A stretch of 5,670 nucleotides of DNA from Spirochaetia bacterium (GCA_021286925.1 JAJTBL010000127.1:1-5670); one strand, 5' to 3'. Positions 1 to 5,670 are shown, counted from the first letter of the stretch. Notes: generated from the letters alone by a model not told the origin. Numbers and translations: made by a program.

Positions 1-33
1 CACAAGGAACAGGAGGCTTCGATTTATTTTCAT
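1..33 (-). CDS. Start of a signal-peptide-bearing protein (partial, runs off left edge)
   Basis: Downstream of asnS on the same strand, an ATG at 33-31 opens a frame that stays open for all 11 codons to the window edge and reads MKINRSLLFLV. This short basic start followed by a hydrophobic run is typical of a signal peptide or N-terminal membrane anchor. A purine-rich AGAAGGAAA stretch lies upstream (complement of about 43-51), roughly 10-11 bases before the ATG, which is slightly long for a ribosome-binding site. The gap to the asnS stop is 28 bp, so the gene would probably be co-transcribed with asnS. Eleven codons cannot identify the product, and a chance open frame is possible. Confidence 0.4.
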   Translation of the reverse strand, partial: MKINRSLLFLV

Positions 34-61
34 CAATTCAGATTTCCTTCTGTCTATTACG

Positions 62-1453
62 TTAAAAATCTGCAAGTTTCGGCGCTCTCGGGAAGGGGAT
101 GACATCGCGGATGTTGGTCATTCCGGTGACATAGAGCAGAAGGCGTTCAAATCCGAGTCCGAATCCGGCGTGGGGAGTTGTTCCGTAACGCCGCAAATCC
201 AGATACCAGGAATAGGTTTCCTTTTTGAGCCCAAGCTCATCCATTCGTTTTTCGAGAAGATCGAGGCGCCATTCACGCTCTGAACCGCCGATGATCTCTC
301 CAAAACGCGGCACGAGGACATCCATGGCCGCAACGGTTTTGCCGTCATCATTCTGCTTCATGTAGAATGCTTTGATTTCCTTTGGGTAGTTGGTTACAAC
401 GACCGGACCGCCGACAACCTTTTCCGTAAGGAATTTTTCGTGCTCACTCTGCAGGTCACAGCCCCAGAAGGGTGTGAATTCGAAACTATCCTTGCTCTTT
501 TCCAGCTCTTTGACCGCGTCGGTGTAGGTCATCTGGGAGAACTCTCCCTTGCTGACCTTTTCAAGACCGGCAATGAGCCCAGGCTGGATCCGCGCATCGA
601 AAAACGCAAGGTCGTCGGCGCAATCCTTCAGCGCGGTGGTCACCAGGTGGCGGATAAAGTTTTTAGCGAGTTCGATATCATCAGACAGTTCGGCAAAGGC
701 AATTTCGGGCTCAATCATCCAGAACTCGGAGAGGTGCCGCGTCGTGTTGGAGTTCTCAGCGCGGAATGTCGGGCCGAATGTGTAAACGCGGGAAAGCGCC
801 TGGCAATAGGTTTCCACGTTGAGCTGGCCGGAGACTGTCAAAAAAGCGGGTTTGCCGAAAAAATCTTTTTCATAATCCGGTTTTCCGGAGCTGGCGACTC
901 GATCCAGATCCAGGGTAGTAACCTGGAACATGGCACCGGCGCCTTCCGCGTCTGAAGCAGTGATAATCGGCGTGTGGACATAATAAAAACCCTGGCTCTG
1001 GAAGAATTCATGAACCGCGAAAGCCATTCGGTTTCTGACCCGGGCAACTGCTCCAAAGGTATTGGTGCGTGCCCTGAGATGTGCGATTTCACGCAGAAAT
1101 TCCAATGAATGGGCTTTTTTCTGCAGCGGATAGCTTTCTACCGGCGCTTCGCCGAGGATTCTGATTGCTGAAGCCTGCACTTCGACTTTCTGACCCTGGC
1201 CGGGTGATGCAACCAGCATACCCTCGATAACGGCGCTTGCACCGGTCGTCGCTCTGGCGATTTCTGGTTTGTTGGTATCGCTGGCGGCTGACTCCAGACT
1301 GAAAACACATTGAATGTTCGCAAGGCAGGAGCCGTCATTTAATTCTATGAATACCGCGGTTTTCGTTTCCCGCCTGGTTCTTATCCAGCCTTTGACTGTG
1401 ACCGGACCGAGGGCTTTGTCATTGCTCAACAATTCATGTATGGTTGGGGTCAT
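62..1453 (-). CDS. asnS: Asparagine--tRNA ligase (AsnRS)
   Basis: This enzyme charges tRNA-Asn with asparagine in the cytoplasm, using ATP. The 463-residue product is full length for bacterial AsnRS, which is usually about 465 residues. The N-terminal part (about 17-100) reads as the OB-fold anticodon-binding domain (VTVKGWIRTRRETK). The rest is a class II catalytic core. Motif 2 is visible as FRAEN at 230-234 followed by RHLSEFWMIEPE (239-250), the asparaginyl rather than aspartyl signature. Motif 3 is GFGLGFERLL (430-439), followed by NIRDVIPFPR. The start is supported by GGAGAAG (complement of about 1460-1466) about 5-8 bases before the ATG. No catalytic residue appears to be missing. A direct AsnRS implies that this organism need not rely only on the transamidation route to Asn-tRNA. 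The function is housekeeping, and the neighbours do not suggest a special role. Confidence 0.97.
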   Translation of the reverse strand: MTPTIHELLSNDKALGPVTVKGWIRTRRETKTAVFIELNDGSCLANIQCVFSLESAASDTNKPEIARATTGASAVIEGMLVASPGQGQKVEVQASAIRILGEAPVESYPLQKKAHSLEFLREIAHLRARTNTFGAVARVRNRMAFAVHEFFQSQGFYYVHTPIITASDAEGAGAMFQVTTLDLDRVASSGKPDYEKDFFGKPAFLTVSGQLNVETYCQALSRVYTFGPTFRAENSNTTRHLSEFWMIEPEIAFAELSDDIELAKNFIRHLVTTALKDCADDLAFFDARIQPGLIAGLEKVSKGEFSQMTYTDAVKELEKSKDSFEFTPFWGCDLQSEHEKFLTEKVVGGPVVVTNYPKEIKAFYMKQNDDGKTVAAMDVLVPRFGEIIGGSEREWRLDLLEKRMDELGLKKETYSWYLDLRRYGTTPHAGFGLGFERLLLYVTGMTNIRDVIPFPRAPKLADF

Positions 1454-1536
1454 CGTTGCTTCTCCATCGCTCGTTGAATTTCATCCATAATACTCCGGCT
1501 GTCCAATAAAATCTATATCCACGGATGGGAAAGCTG

Positions 1537-1566
1537 TTGTCCATTGAGGGCTTAAAGTAGTAAAAT
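1537..1566 (+). promoter_or_regulatory. Candidate sigma-70-type promoter for the TM2 gene
   Basis: TTGTCC (four of six matches to TTGACA) is followed after 18 bases by TAAAAT (five of six matches to TATAAT). Transcription would start near 1573, about 50 bases ahead of the GTG start. The call rests only on consensus matching in an AT-rich stretch. Confidence 0.35.
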
Positions 1567-1610
1567 ATTGATAGTACTTGCTTGTACAAAATTCAAAATC
1601 AGCAAGAAAA

Positions 1611-1616
1611 GGGGAG
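1611..1616 (+). promoter_or_regulatory. Ribosome-binding site that fixes the GTG start at 1622
   Basis: GGGGAG, within a longer purine run, lies five bases before a GTG at 1622-1624. This is a far better initiation context than the in-frame TTG at 1568, which would add 18 polar residues ahead of the TM2 domain and has no such site. Confidence 0.7.
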
Positions 1617-1621
1617 AAGGG

Positions 1622-2128
1622 GTGAAATACAGCCTTCCTGTTGCATATGCTTTATGGGCGATATCCGGCTTCGGAGCGCTCGGTCTGCATCGATTTTATC
1701 TCGGAAAAACAGGGACCGGGTTTTTATGGCTTTTGACAGGCGGCCTTGCTGGTGCTGGAGGTCTTTATGACCTTTTCACGCTTCCCCGGCAAGTTCAGGA
1801 AGCCAATTTGAGAAACGATGTGGAAGCGGCCTTGACGATGGGCAGCGCAAGGTCAGTCGGCCAGCTGTACGATTCTGATACCGCTTCTCGTTACAGAAGA
1901 CCGGAGAGTCCTGAAAAGACGATTCTGCGCATTGCCCGAAAGAATTCCGGCCAGGTGACGCCCGGCGAAGTGGCCATTGAAAGCGATATTTCCATTGATG
2001 AAGCGAGAAAGGTACTTGATGAGCTTGCGAAAAAAGGCATCGCGGAAGTCAGAGTCCGCTCGTCGGGAGTCCTTGTGTATTTTTTCCCTGAATTCGCGGA
2101 TCAAAGCAATGATTTTGCTGATATTTAA
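1622..2128 (+). CDS. TM2-domain membrane protein with C-terminal winged-helix-like domain
   Basis: The product is 168 residues from the GTG start. Residues about 3-55 form a TM2 domain: a first hydrophobic helix, the signature GALGLHRFYLGKTGTG (18-33), a second hydrophobic glycine-rich helix, and a closing YDLFTLP with the conserved Asp at position 50. A charged linker follows (about 56-97). The last part (about 98-159) has the helix-helix-helix-hairpin pattern of a winged helix, with a likely recognition segment SIDEARKVLDELAKKGI and a wing-like VRVRSSGVLVYFF. The TM2 domain would sit in the cytoplasmic membrane with the tail probably in the cytoplasm. The biochemical function of bacterial TM2 proteins is not established, and whether this tail binds DNA or protein is unknown. 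The gene stands alone, divergent from asnS, and ends 6 bp from the convergent caspase gene. An alternative in-frame TTG at 1568 is judged unlikely. Confidence 0.85.
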   Translation: MKYSLPVAYALWAISGFGALGLHRFYLGKTGTGFLWLLTGGLAGAGGLYDLFTLPRQVQEANLRNDVEAALTMGSARSVGQLYDSDTASRYRRPESPEKTILRIARKNSGQVTPGEVAIESDISIDEARKVLDELAKKGIAEVRVRSSGVLVYFFPEFADQSNDFADI

Positions 2129-2134
2129 TTTGAA
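2129..2134. other. Six-base convergent junction without a terminator
   Basis: The TM2 stop (TAA ending at 2128) and the caspase-gene stop (complement of 2135-2137) face each other across six bases. I see no hairpin-plus-T-run here or just inside either gene, so transcripts probably overlap in antisense or end by a factor-dependent route. Confidence 0.6.
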
Positions 2135-3052
2135 TCAAGGTTTGGTGGAAAAAAGAACGATATCGCGCAGACCGCCTGAAATATGGGGGTAGAAGTCTTC
2201 ATCCCATGTTGCATCACTGTTGTTCCATTTTTCTGAAATTTTATTGACAGCATATCGATATGCTTCGGTAGCGGTCACAAATCCATCACCGTTACTGTCG
2301 CCGAATTCCGCAGATTCCATAAGATAATAGGTAAAGACTCCATGCTTCAGTGAACTTGATTCATATGAAAACTCAAGCGAGCCTGCGGCACTTAAAACAA
2401 CAGGAACAAGACTGCCGTCTGAAATTGCGTTTTTTTGTACAAGCGTCGTCAAATATGCAAAAGCGAAAAATGGAAAAGCAGCCTTTGTGGTAAAATTGTA
2501 AGCGCTGTAATCCTGGGCAACTGAATCCATGGCTTCTGAATCAGGTATAAAGCCCCCTGAATAGCATGAATCGGCGATAAAAATCACATTGTCGGTAATC
2601 GCGTAGCTGCTCAGCCAATTGGCCATCTCGATTTCAGAGATGAGTTTTGAATTCGAACTGAAATCATAATCATAGGGCACAAGGTATGAAGTGCTGTCAG
2701 CCTCCCAGCCATGCCCCGAATAATAGATGAGCGCGTAGTCGCCTTTGGGTATTGAAGAAAGAAAACTCTGGATTGCTGCTTTAATGCCCGCTTTGGTGGC
2801 TGTGCTGTTTAAGATTGCAGCTCCAACATCCCAACCCTGCGCAACAAGTAGGTCATGCATTGCATTTGCGTCATCATCGGTATAGCTCAGATCATTGACA
2901 GTCTGATAATCAGCGATGCCGATCACCAGCGCATGCCGCGCCGGCAGGGATGGAGCCGATAGAAAGAGGGAGCAGGAAGAAACAGCAAGAAAAAAGGTGA
3001 AAAGGATAAGAAATTGAAGCAGCCTGGCAGCCTGCAGGATGGATTTTCTCAT
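2135..3052 (-). CDS. Caspase-family (peptidase C14-like) lipoprotein with EF-hand-type loop
   Basis: The product is 305 residues. It begins with a basic start, a hydrophobic stretch and a lipobox VSSC with the acceptor Cys at 27, so a lipid-anchored extracytoplasmic protein is expected. From about residue 40 it follows the caspase/metacaspase p20 pattern. This starts with HALVIGIADY (40-49) and SYTDDDANAM (56-65), then IYYSGHG with catalytic His114, then VIFIADSCYSGG with catalytic Cys163. The p10-like part has VVLSAAGSLEFSYE (218-231) and HGVFTYYLMES (237-247). Directly after it, residues 252-263 match a canonical EF-hand loop (Asp1, Asn3, Asp5, Gly6, Val8, Glu12), suggesting calcium binding. 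Bacterial metacaspase-like enzymes usually cleave after Arg or Lys; the specificity here cannot be read off. The ATG overlaps the stop of the upstream barrel gene (ATGA), implying translational coupling. The natural substrate is unknown. Confidence 0.92.
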   Translation of the reverse strand: MRKSILQAARLLQFLILFTFFLAVSSCSLFLSAPSLPARHALVIGIADYQTVNDLSYTDDDANAMHDLLVAQGWDVGAAILNSTATKAGIKAAIQSFLSSIPKGDYALIYYSGHGWEADSTSYLVPYDYDFSSNSKLISEIEMANWLSSYAITDNVIFIADSCYSGGFIPDSEAMDSVAQDYSAYNFTTKAAFPFFAFAYLTTLVQKNAISDGSLVPVVLSAAGSLEFSYESSSLKHGVFTYYLMESAEFGDSNGDGFVTATEAYRYAVNKISEKWNNSDATWDEDFYPHISGGLRDIVLFSTKP

Positions 3053-3708
3053 GGTGCGCTCTCGTCTCGAGATGCGGCTTTGCCCAGCTCAAAACCAAGC
3101 GAAAGACCGGCGGAAATCATGGAAGCGCCCGCCATGACCGTATAGCCGTACGGCAGCCTGACAACGACATCAAATGCGCGCTTTCCCAGCTTGAAAACTT
3201 CTGAAAGCCGAAGACCGAATGAGCCTGTGCATCCGATCTGGGCTCCTGTCAGAGGGGTGTTTGTATATTCTGTAACTCTGATTTGTATGGAAGCATCGGC
3301 AAGCAAGGCTGCCGGAAAATTAAAAATGGTGAGGGATGCTGGCTCGTATATCATTGCAGCGCCGAGACCCAGTCCATAGCCATGAAAGCCTCGGTAAAGA
3401 TTGCCGTCTGCAAGCAGCGCTGAAGGCGCAAATGAAAAATAATCGGCACGGAGCAAAAGCCCGGCTGAAAACGTTTGATTGGTATTGTCTTTCTGGAAGA
3501 TGCTGCCTGATGAAATGAGGAAGCGATAACTGATGTCAAATCCGGTCTGAGCTTTCCATGCAAGAGAAGGCAGTTTTACCAGATTGAACATGAGTCCAGA
3601 CTCCAGCCCGGATGCCGTGGTAACTTTTTCAGCGGCAAAGATTGGCGACAGCAATAATATAATAAACAGATAGCTGAGTAACAGAGTCAGCTTTACAGTG
3701 CGCGCCAT
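3049..3708 (-). CDS. Probable exported beta-barrel (outer-membrane-like) protein of unknown function
   Basis: The product is 219 residues and I do not recognise its family. A classical signal peptide is visible: ARTVK, then a long hydrophobic core (about 7-23) and a likely cleavage near IFA-AE at 25-26. There is no lipobox Cys. The mature part has no long hydrophobic helix. It shows alternating small/aromatic/hydrophobic stretches typical of membrane beta-strands, for example YGLGLGAAMIYE, SIQIRVTEY, AFDVVVRLPYGYTVMAGAS and ISAGLSLGFELG, with Gly- and aromatic-rich turns. It ends with a short polar tail instead of a terminal aromatic residue. It is the first gene of a minus-strand pair, and its stop overlaps the start of the caspase-like lipoprotein by four bases. 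I see no good ribosome-binding site before its ATG, although the signal peptide fits this start and a stop codon lies a few codons upstream in frame. A soluble periplasmic beta-rich protein is the alternative. Confidence 0.78.
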   Translation of the reverse strand: MARTVKLTLLLSYLFIILLLSPIFAAEKVTTASGLESGLMFNLVKLPSLAWKAQTGFDISYRFLISSGSIFQKDNTNQTFSAGLLLRADYFSFAPSALLADGNLYRGFHGYGLGLGAAMIYEPASLTIFNFPAALLADASIQIRVTEYTNTPLTGAQIGCTGSFGLRLSEVFKLGKRAFDVVVRLPYGYTVMAGASMISAGLSLGFELGKAASRDESAP

Positions 3709-3762
3709 ATCAAGAAATGTATTCTATTGGCTTCTCTAAGTCCAGCAAATAAAGTACATTTC
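3709..3762. promoter_or_regulatory. Short divergent intergenic region between barrel gene and lipoprotein gene
   Basis: About 54 AT-rich bases separate the two divergent starts. On the minus strand a TAGAAT hexamer (complement of 3721-3726) could be a -10 element, with a weak TTGCTG-like -35 about 16 bases upstream. That would place the transcript start only some 5-7 bases before the barrel ATG. For the plus-strand gene I see no convincing promoter here; its promoter may lie inside the barrel gene. Confidence 0.25.
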
Positions 3763-4194
3763 ATGGTGATTATGCTGAAGAATAGATTGAAGCCCGCCTT
3801 GACTGCAGGTTATGCGGTTTTTGCGCTTTTCGCGCTGACGCTGCTTGCGCCGATGTTGCTGGCCGGGTGCAGCCGAACCAGTTATTCCCGCTCCCTGAAA
3901 CTGCCGCCTGATTCGGCTCTGGGCGGCGGCAGTTGGTGGTTTCTGGTAACCGCTGATTACGCGCAGACACAAATCCAGCCGGGCACTGCATCATCCGGGG
4001 CAGTTGGTTCATCTTTGGTTATCCGCAAAGGCACAATTCTGAAATGTTCGGAGCGGCGCATCAGCCCTCAGGGGCTTGAGGACGGCTTACTGTACCGTTT
4101 TAAGGACAACGGCCACGATTATTGGGTCAGCGAAAAATTCGGCCAAGCTTATTTTTCCCTGCAGGAAGCTGAAAAAGCCAGAGCCGATAGGTGA
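3763..4194 (+). CDS. Small lipoprotein with possible SH3-like fold, unknown function
   Basis: The product is 143 residues from the ATG at 3763. Residues 1-35 form a lipoprotein signal peptide: basic LKNRLK, a hydrophobic core, and lipobox LLAGC with the acceptor Cys at 36. The mature protein is about 108 residues. It contains WWFLVTADYAQT (58-69), VIRKGT (86-91), and LYRFKDNGHDYWVSEKFG (110-127). This spacing of short beta-strands around a final Trp-Val resembles bacterial SH3-like domains, which is an inference from pattern only. A charged helix-like tail (SLQEAEKARADR) ends it. The start is uncertain: ATG at 3763 and ATG at 3772 both give an intact signal peptide, and neither has a strong ribosome-binding site (AAAG at 3751-3754 slightly favours the first). 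A TTG at 3727 would put 12 extra residues ahead of the signal peptide and is less likely. The gene is divergent from the barrel/caspase pair. Confidence 0.75.
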   Translation: MVIMLKNRLKPALTAGYAVFALFALTLLAPMLLAGCSRTSYSRSLKLPPDSALGGGSWWFLVTADYAQTQIQPGTASSGAVGSSLVIRKGTILKCSERRISPQGLEDGLLYRFKDNGHDYWVSEKFGQAYFSLQEAEKARADR

Positions 4195-4203
4195 CATCAC
4201 TAT

Positions 4204-4266
4204 ATGTTAACCGCGATGCGCGTTGATCGTGATGCGCCCAACTTTCAGAATGCAGATGCAGTTTGA
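4204..4266 (+). CDS. Possible 20-residue leader peptide or small ORF
   Basis: An ATG at 4204 opens a 20-codon frame ending with TGA at 4264-4266, beginning MLTAMRVDRDAPNF. An AGGTGA at 4189-4194, overlapping the end of the lipoprotein gene, lies nine bases upstream and could serve as a ribosome-binding site. The peptide is polar and has no recognisable motif, and it contains no run of one amino acid that would suggest attenuation. A frame this short arises easily by chance. Confidence 0.15.
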   Translation: MLTAMRVDRDAPNFQNADAV

Positions 4267-4297
4267 AAGCGCCGCTATGAAATCTATGAAACAATAA

Positions 4298-4303
4298 TGA
4301 GGA
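4298..4303 (+). promoter_or_regulatory. Ribosome-binding site selecting the ATG at 4309
   Basis: TGAGGA ends five bases before the ATG at 4309. An in-frame ATG at 4297 would add only four residues (MRNG) and overlaps this site, so 4309 is preferred. Confidence 0.65.
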
Positions 4304-4308
4304 ATGGG

Positions 4309-5670
4309 ATGGAATTTTTTAGGACATGGATTGTGCCGCCCCTGATTGGGGCGGCAATCGGCTATTTTACCAATTGGCTGGCGATAAAGATGCTTTTCAG
4401 GCCGCTGAAGCCGGTCATGATTGGCTCCTGGAAACTCCCCTTTACGCCCGGGATCCTCCCCCGTGAAAGGGAACGGCTCTCGGTCAGCATCGGCGAAACA
4501 GTATCGCGTGAGCTTCTGACAACCCAGGTTTTTGATGAACGTCTGCATGATCCATACATGATCGGCAAGGTGGAAACCTCGGTTTCTGTACTGCTCGAAG
4601 GGGTTCTTTCCGCGCCGGTTCAAGAGAGCCTGGCTCCGATTTTGAAAAAGGAACGCTCGGAGTCCGAAAAACCTGAGCCTGATTTGGGCAGTTTGGCACT
4701 TCGAATCAGCAAAAAGGCATTGTCATCCCCGGGCTTTCGCTCATCACTCTCGCTGGCACTCACGTCATCAGCCGAAGAAATATTGGCGCTTCCGGCTTCC
4801 GCTCTAGTCAGCCGCGAAACGCTTGAAAAAGCGGTTTTTTCTTTTGCGCAAAATTGCGGAAAGCCCGAGTTCCGAGCCAGGGTTGAAAATCTGGTTTTCG
4901 CAAAGTTGATGTCGCAGACAAGCCAGCCAGAACCGGCAATGTCCCATGATCATGGAGAATCTTCACCATCAGCTTCCGGCACAGCGCAGGAGCCCATACT
5001 CTCTGAAAAGCAGCTTGCCCCGCTTGCCGTCCTTGCTTCTGACATGCTCTACGAAAAACTGGTGCCCGTCGCAAACTCGATTTTGGAAGATGAAGCCATA
5101 CAAAAAGAGCTTGAAACACTCGCCATGAAGGCGGTCAAAGGTGCGATAAACCGGCTTGGTCCGATTCAAAGGCTTATCGTGACCGCGGCCAATTATGAAA
5201 AAACTTTGCAGAATTCCATGCCGGAAACCATTGAAGAGCTTTCAAAGGCCATCAGTCAATTGCTTGCATCGCAGACCATGAAAGAAAAGCTGGTCAAAGC
5301 GGTAGCAGGCTACATCGCGGCACTGCGGTATGGCGGTTCTGCGCAACATACACTGATTGGTACGACAACCGAAGGGCTCGGCTGGGTGTTGCAGGCTGAA
5401 TCCGCATTCGACGGAACCAGCAGCCGGCCCTCGGCAAGCGCCGCTTCAGATGCAGTGTCAGGGGACAAGTCGGACAACACTACGTCAGACGAGCTGAAAA
5501 GCTCAATAAATAGCGCTGCTCATCGCGATGTTCTTAAGGTTTTTGAATCGGTGGATCGGTTTCTGCAAGAGCTTTCAGACGATGCCGAAGGTTTTTCCCG
5601 CAGGCTGGCCGCTCACTATGCGAGTTTTTCGGACCGAAACGTGTCCGAGCTTTTGCCGGTTCTCAGTGCT
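4309..5670 (+). CDS. DUF445 family membrane protein (partial, runs off right edge)
   Basis: The frame is open for 454 codons to the window end without a stop. The N-terminus shows the DUF445 (YheB-like) hallmark: one hydrophobic helix (about 7-26) running into GYFTNWLAIKMLFRP (18-32), then KLPFTPGILPRERERL (42-57). The remainder is mostly charged, helix-forming sequence, for example LAVLASDMLYEKLVPVANS and IEELSKAISQLLASQTMK, as expected for the long soluble region of this family. Family members often have a second membrane helix at the C-terminus, which would lie beyond the window. Two Ser/Ala/Asp-rich, low-complexity stretches interrupt the helical region, at about 202-234 and 368-399. They probably explain why it is already longer than typical members of roughly 350-450 residues. 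The family's function is not established; a role in the cell envelope is usually presumed. The start is set by TGAGGA five bases upstream. Confidence 0.9.
   Translation, partial: MEFFRTWIVPPLIGAAIGYFTNWLAIKMLFRPLKPVMIGSWKLPFTPGILPRERERLSVSIGETVSRELLTTQVFDERLHDPYMIGKVETSVSVLLEGVLSAPVQESLAPILKKERSESEKPEPDLGSLALRISKKALSSPGFRSSLSLALTSSAEEILALPASALVSRETLEKAVFSFAQNCGKPEFRARVENLVFAKLMSQTSQPEPAMSHDHGESSPSASGTAQEPILSEKQLAPLAVLASDMLYEKLVPVANSILEDEAIQKELETLAMKAVKGAINRLGPIQRLIVTAANYEKTLQNSMPETIEELSKAISQLLASQTMKEKLVKAVAGYIAALRYGGSAQHTLIGTTTEGLGWVLQAESAFDGTSSRPSASAASDAVSGDKSDNTTSDELKSSINSAAHRDVLKVFESVDRFLQELSDDAEGFSRRLAAHYASFSDRNVSELLPVLSA

Larger units (their letters stand above)
1454..1621. promoter_or_regulatory. 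Divergent intergenic region between asnS and the TM2 gene
   Basis: These 168 bp separate two divergent genes and must hold both promoters unless one is internal. For the plus-strand gene the best sigma-70-like candidate is TTGTCC (1537-1542), an 18-base spacer and TAAAAT (1561-1566), which would give a leader of about 50 bases. For asnS a TATTAT hexamer (complement of 1487-1492) could be a -10 element, giving a leader of about 25-30 bases, but I see no convincing -35 at the right distance. An 8-base palindrome TTGTACAA sits at 1582-1589 in the plus-strand leader; it may be chance. No T-box-like or riboswitch-like structure was recognised. Confidence 0.4.
4195..4308 (+). other. Intergenic spacer between lipoprotein and DUF445 genes
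   Basis: These 114 bp separate two same-strand genes. They contain a direct repeat of GATGCGC (4215-4221 and 4231-4237) and a weak six-base inverted repeat, CTTTCA (4242-4247) with TGAAAG (4264-4269), without a following T-run. A 20-codon open frame (4204-4266) lies inside. No clear terminator or consensus promoter was seen, so the DUF445 gene may be read through from the lipoprotein gene. Confidence 0.45.

Noticed and set aside
440..955. A 171-codon open frame on the plus strand opposite asnS, and other shorter frames there
   Set aside because: It lies entirely antisense to a clearly conserved asnS, has no family motif and no supporting ribosome-binding site; it is a shadow of the codon pattern of the real gene.
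1568..1621. TTG at 1568 as the start of the TM2 gene
   Set aside because: It has no ribosome-binding site, overlaps the likely promoter -10 and transcript start, and adds a polar extension not expected before a TM2 domain. The GTG at 1622 has a strong site.
3727..3762. TTG at 3727 as the start of the small lipoprotein
   Set aside because: It would place 12 extra residues before the lipoprotein signal peptide. The ATG codons at 3763 or 3772 give a normal signal length.
2135..4194. A caspase-based anti-phage defence system
   Set aside because: Caspase-like proteases do act as effectors in some defence systems, but those work in the cytoplasm beside sensor genes. Here the protease has a lipoprotein signal and the neighbours are envelope proteins, with no nuclease, STAND/NTPase, cyclase or CRISPR component.
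4242..4269. CTTTCA/TGAAAG inverted repeat as a terminator of the lipoprotein gene
   Set aside because: The stem is only six base pairs with a 16-base loop and no T-run follows.
4207..4699. Minus-strand open frames opposite the DUF445 start (138 and 71 codons)
   Set aside because: The plus strand carries the unmistakable DUF445 signature over the same bases. The minus-strand products are rich in unusual residues and show no motif.

Overview
The window holds six clearly supported protein genes (one cut by the right edge) and a probable fragment of a seventh at the left edge. I see no rRNA, tRNA, CRISPR array, insertion sequence or phage gene. Base composition is moderate and even, and codon use looks alike across the genes, so nothing points to recent transfer. 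The gene content suggests a Gram-negative-type (two-membrane) bacterium: there are two lipoproteins, a probable outer-membrane beta-barrel protein, and an envelope-type DUF445 protein. A TM2 protein with a C-terminal winged helix, a caspase-like lipoprotein and a DUF445 protein together remind me of spirochaetes (Treponema/Spirochaeta relatives). That taxonomic guess is weak and rests on memory of family distribution.

Layout. On the minus strand, asnS (asparaginyl-tRNA synthetase) fills 62-1453. A short gap follows it, then what looks like the start of a second minus-strand gene with a signal peptide (1-33). Divergent from asnS, a plus-strand gene (1622-2128) encodes a TM2 membrane protein with a winged-helix-like tail. 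It converges, with only 6 bp between stop codons, on a minus-strand two-gene operon at 2135-3708. The promoter-proximal gene of that operon encodes a probable beta-barrel protein, and the second encodes a caspase-family (C14) lipoprotein. The two overlap by the ATGA start/stop arrangement. A divergent plus-strand lipoprotein gene (about 3763-4194) follows, then a DUF445 gene (4309 to beyond the right edge).

How they fit together. AsnRS is housekeeping and has no evident link to its neighbours. The most interesting unit is the barrel/caspase pair. The caspase-like domain keeps its His/Cys dyad and carries a textbook EF-hand-type loop, yet it has a lipoprotein signal, so it should act outside the cytoplasm. 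Translational coupling to a barrel-like protein suggests they work together in the envelope. The adjacent divergent lipoprotein may belong to the same envelope theme, but shared function is only an inference. I found no complete undescribed multi-gene system such as a defence island.
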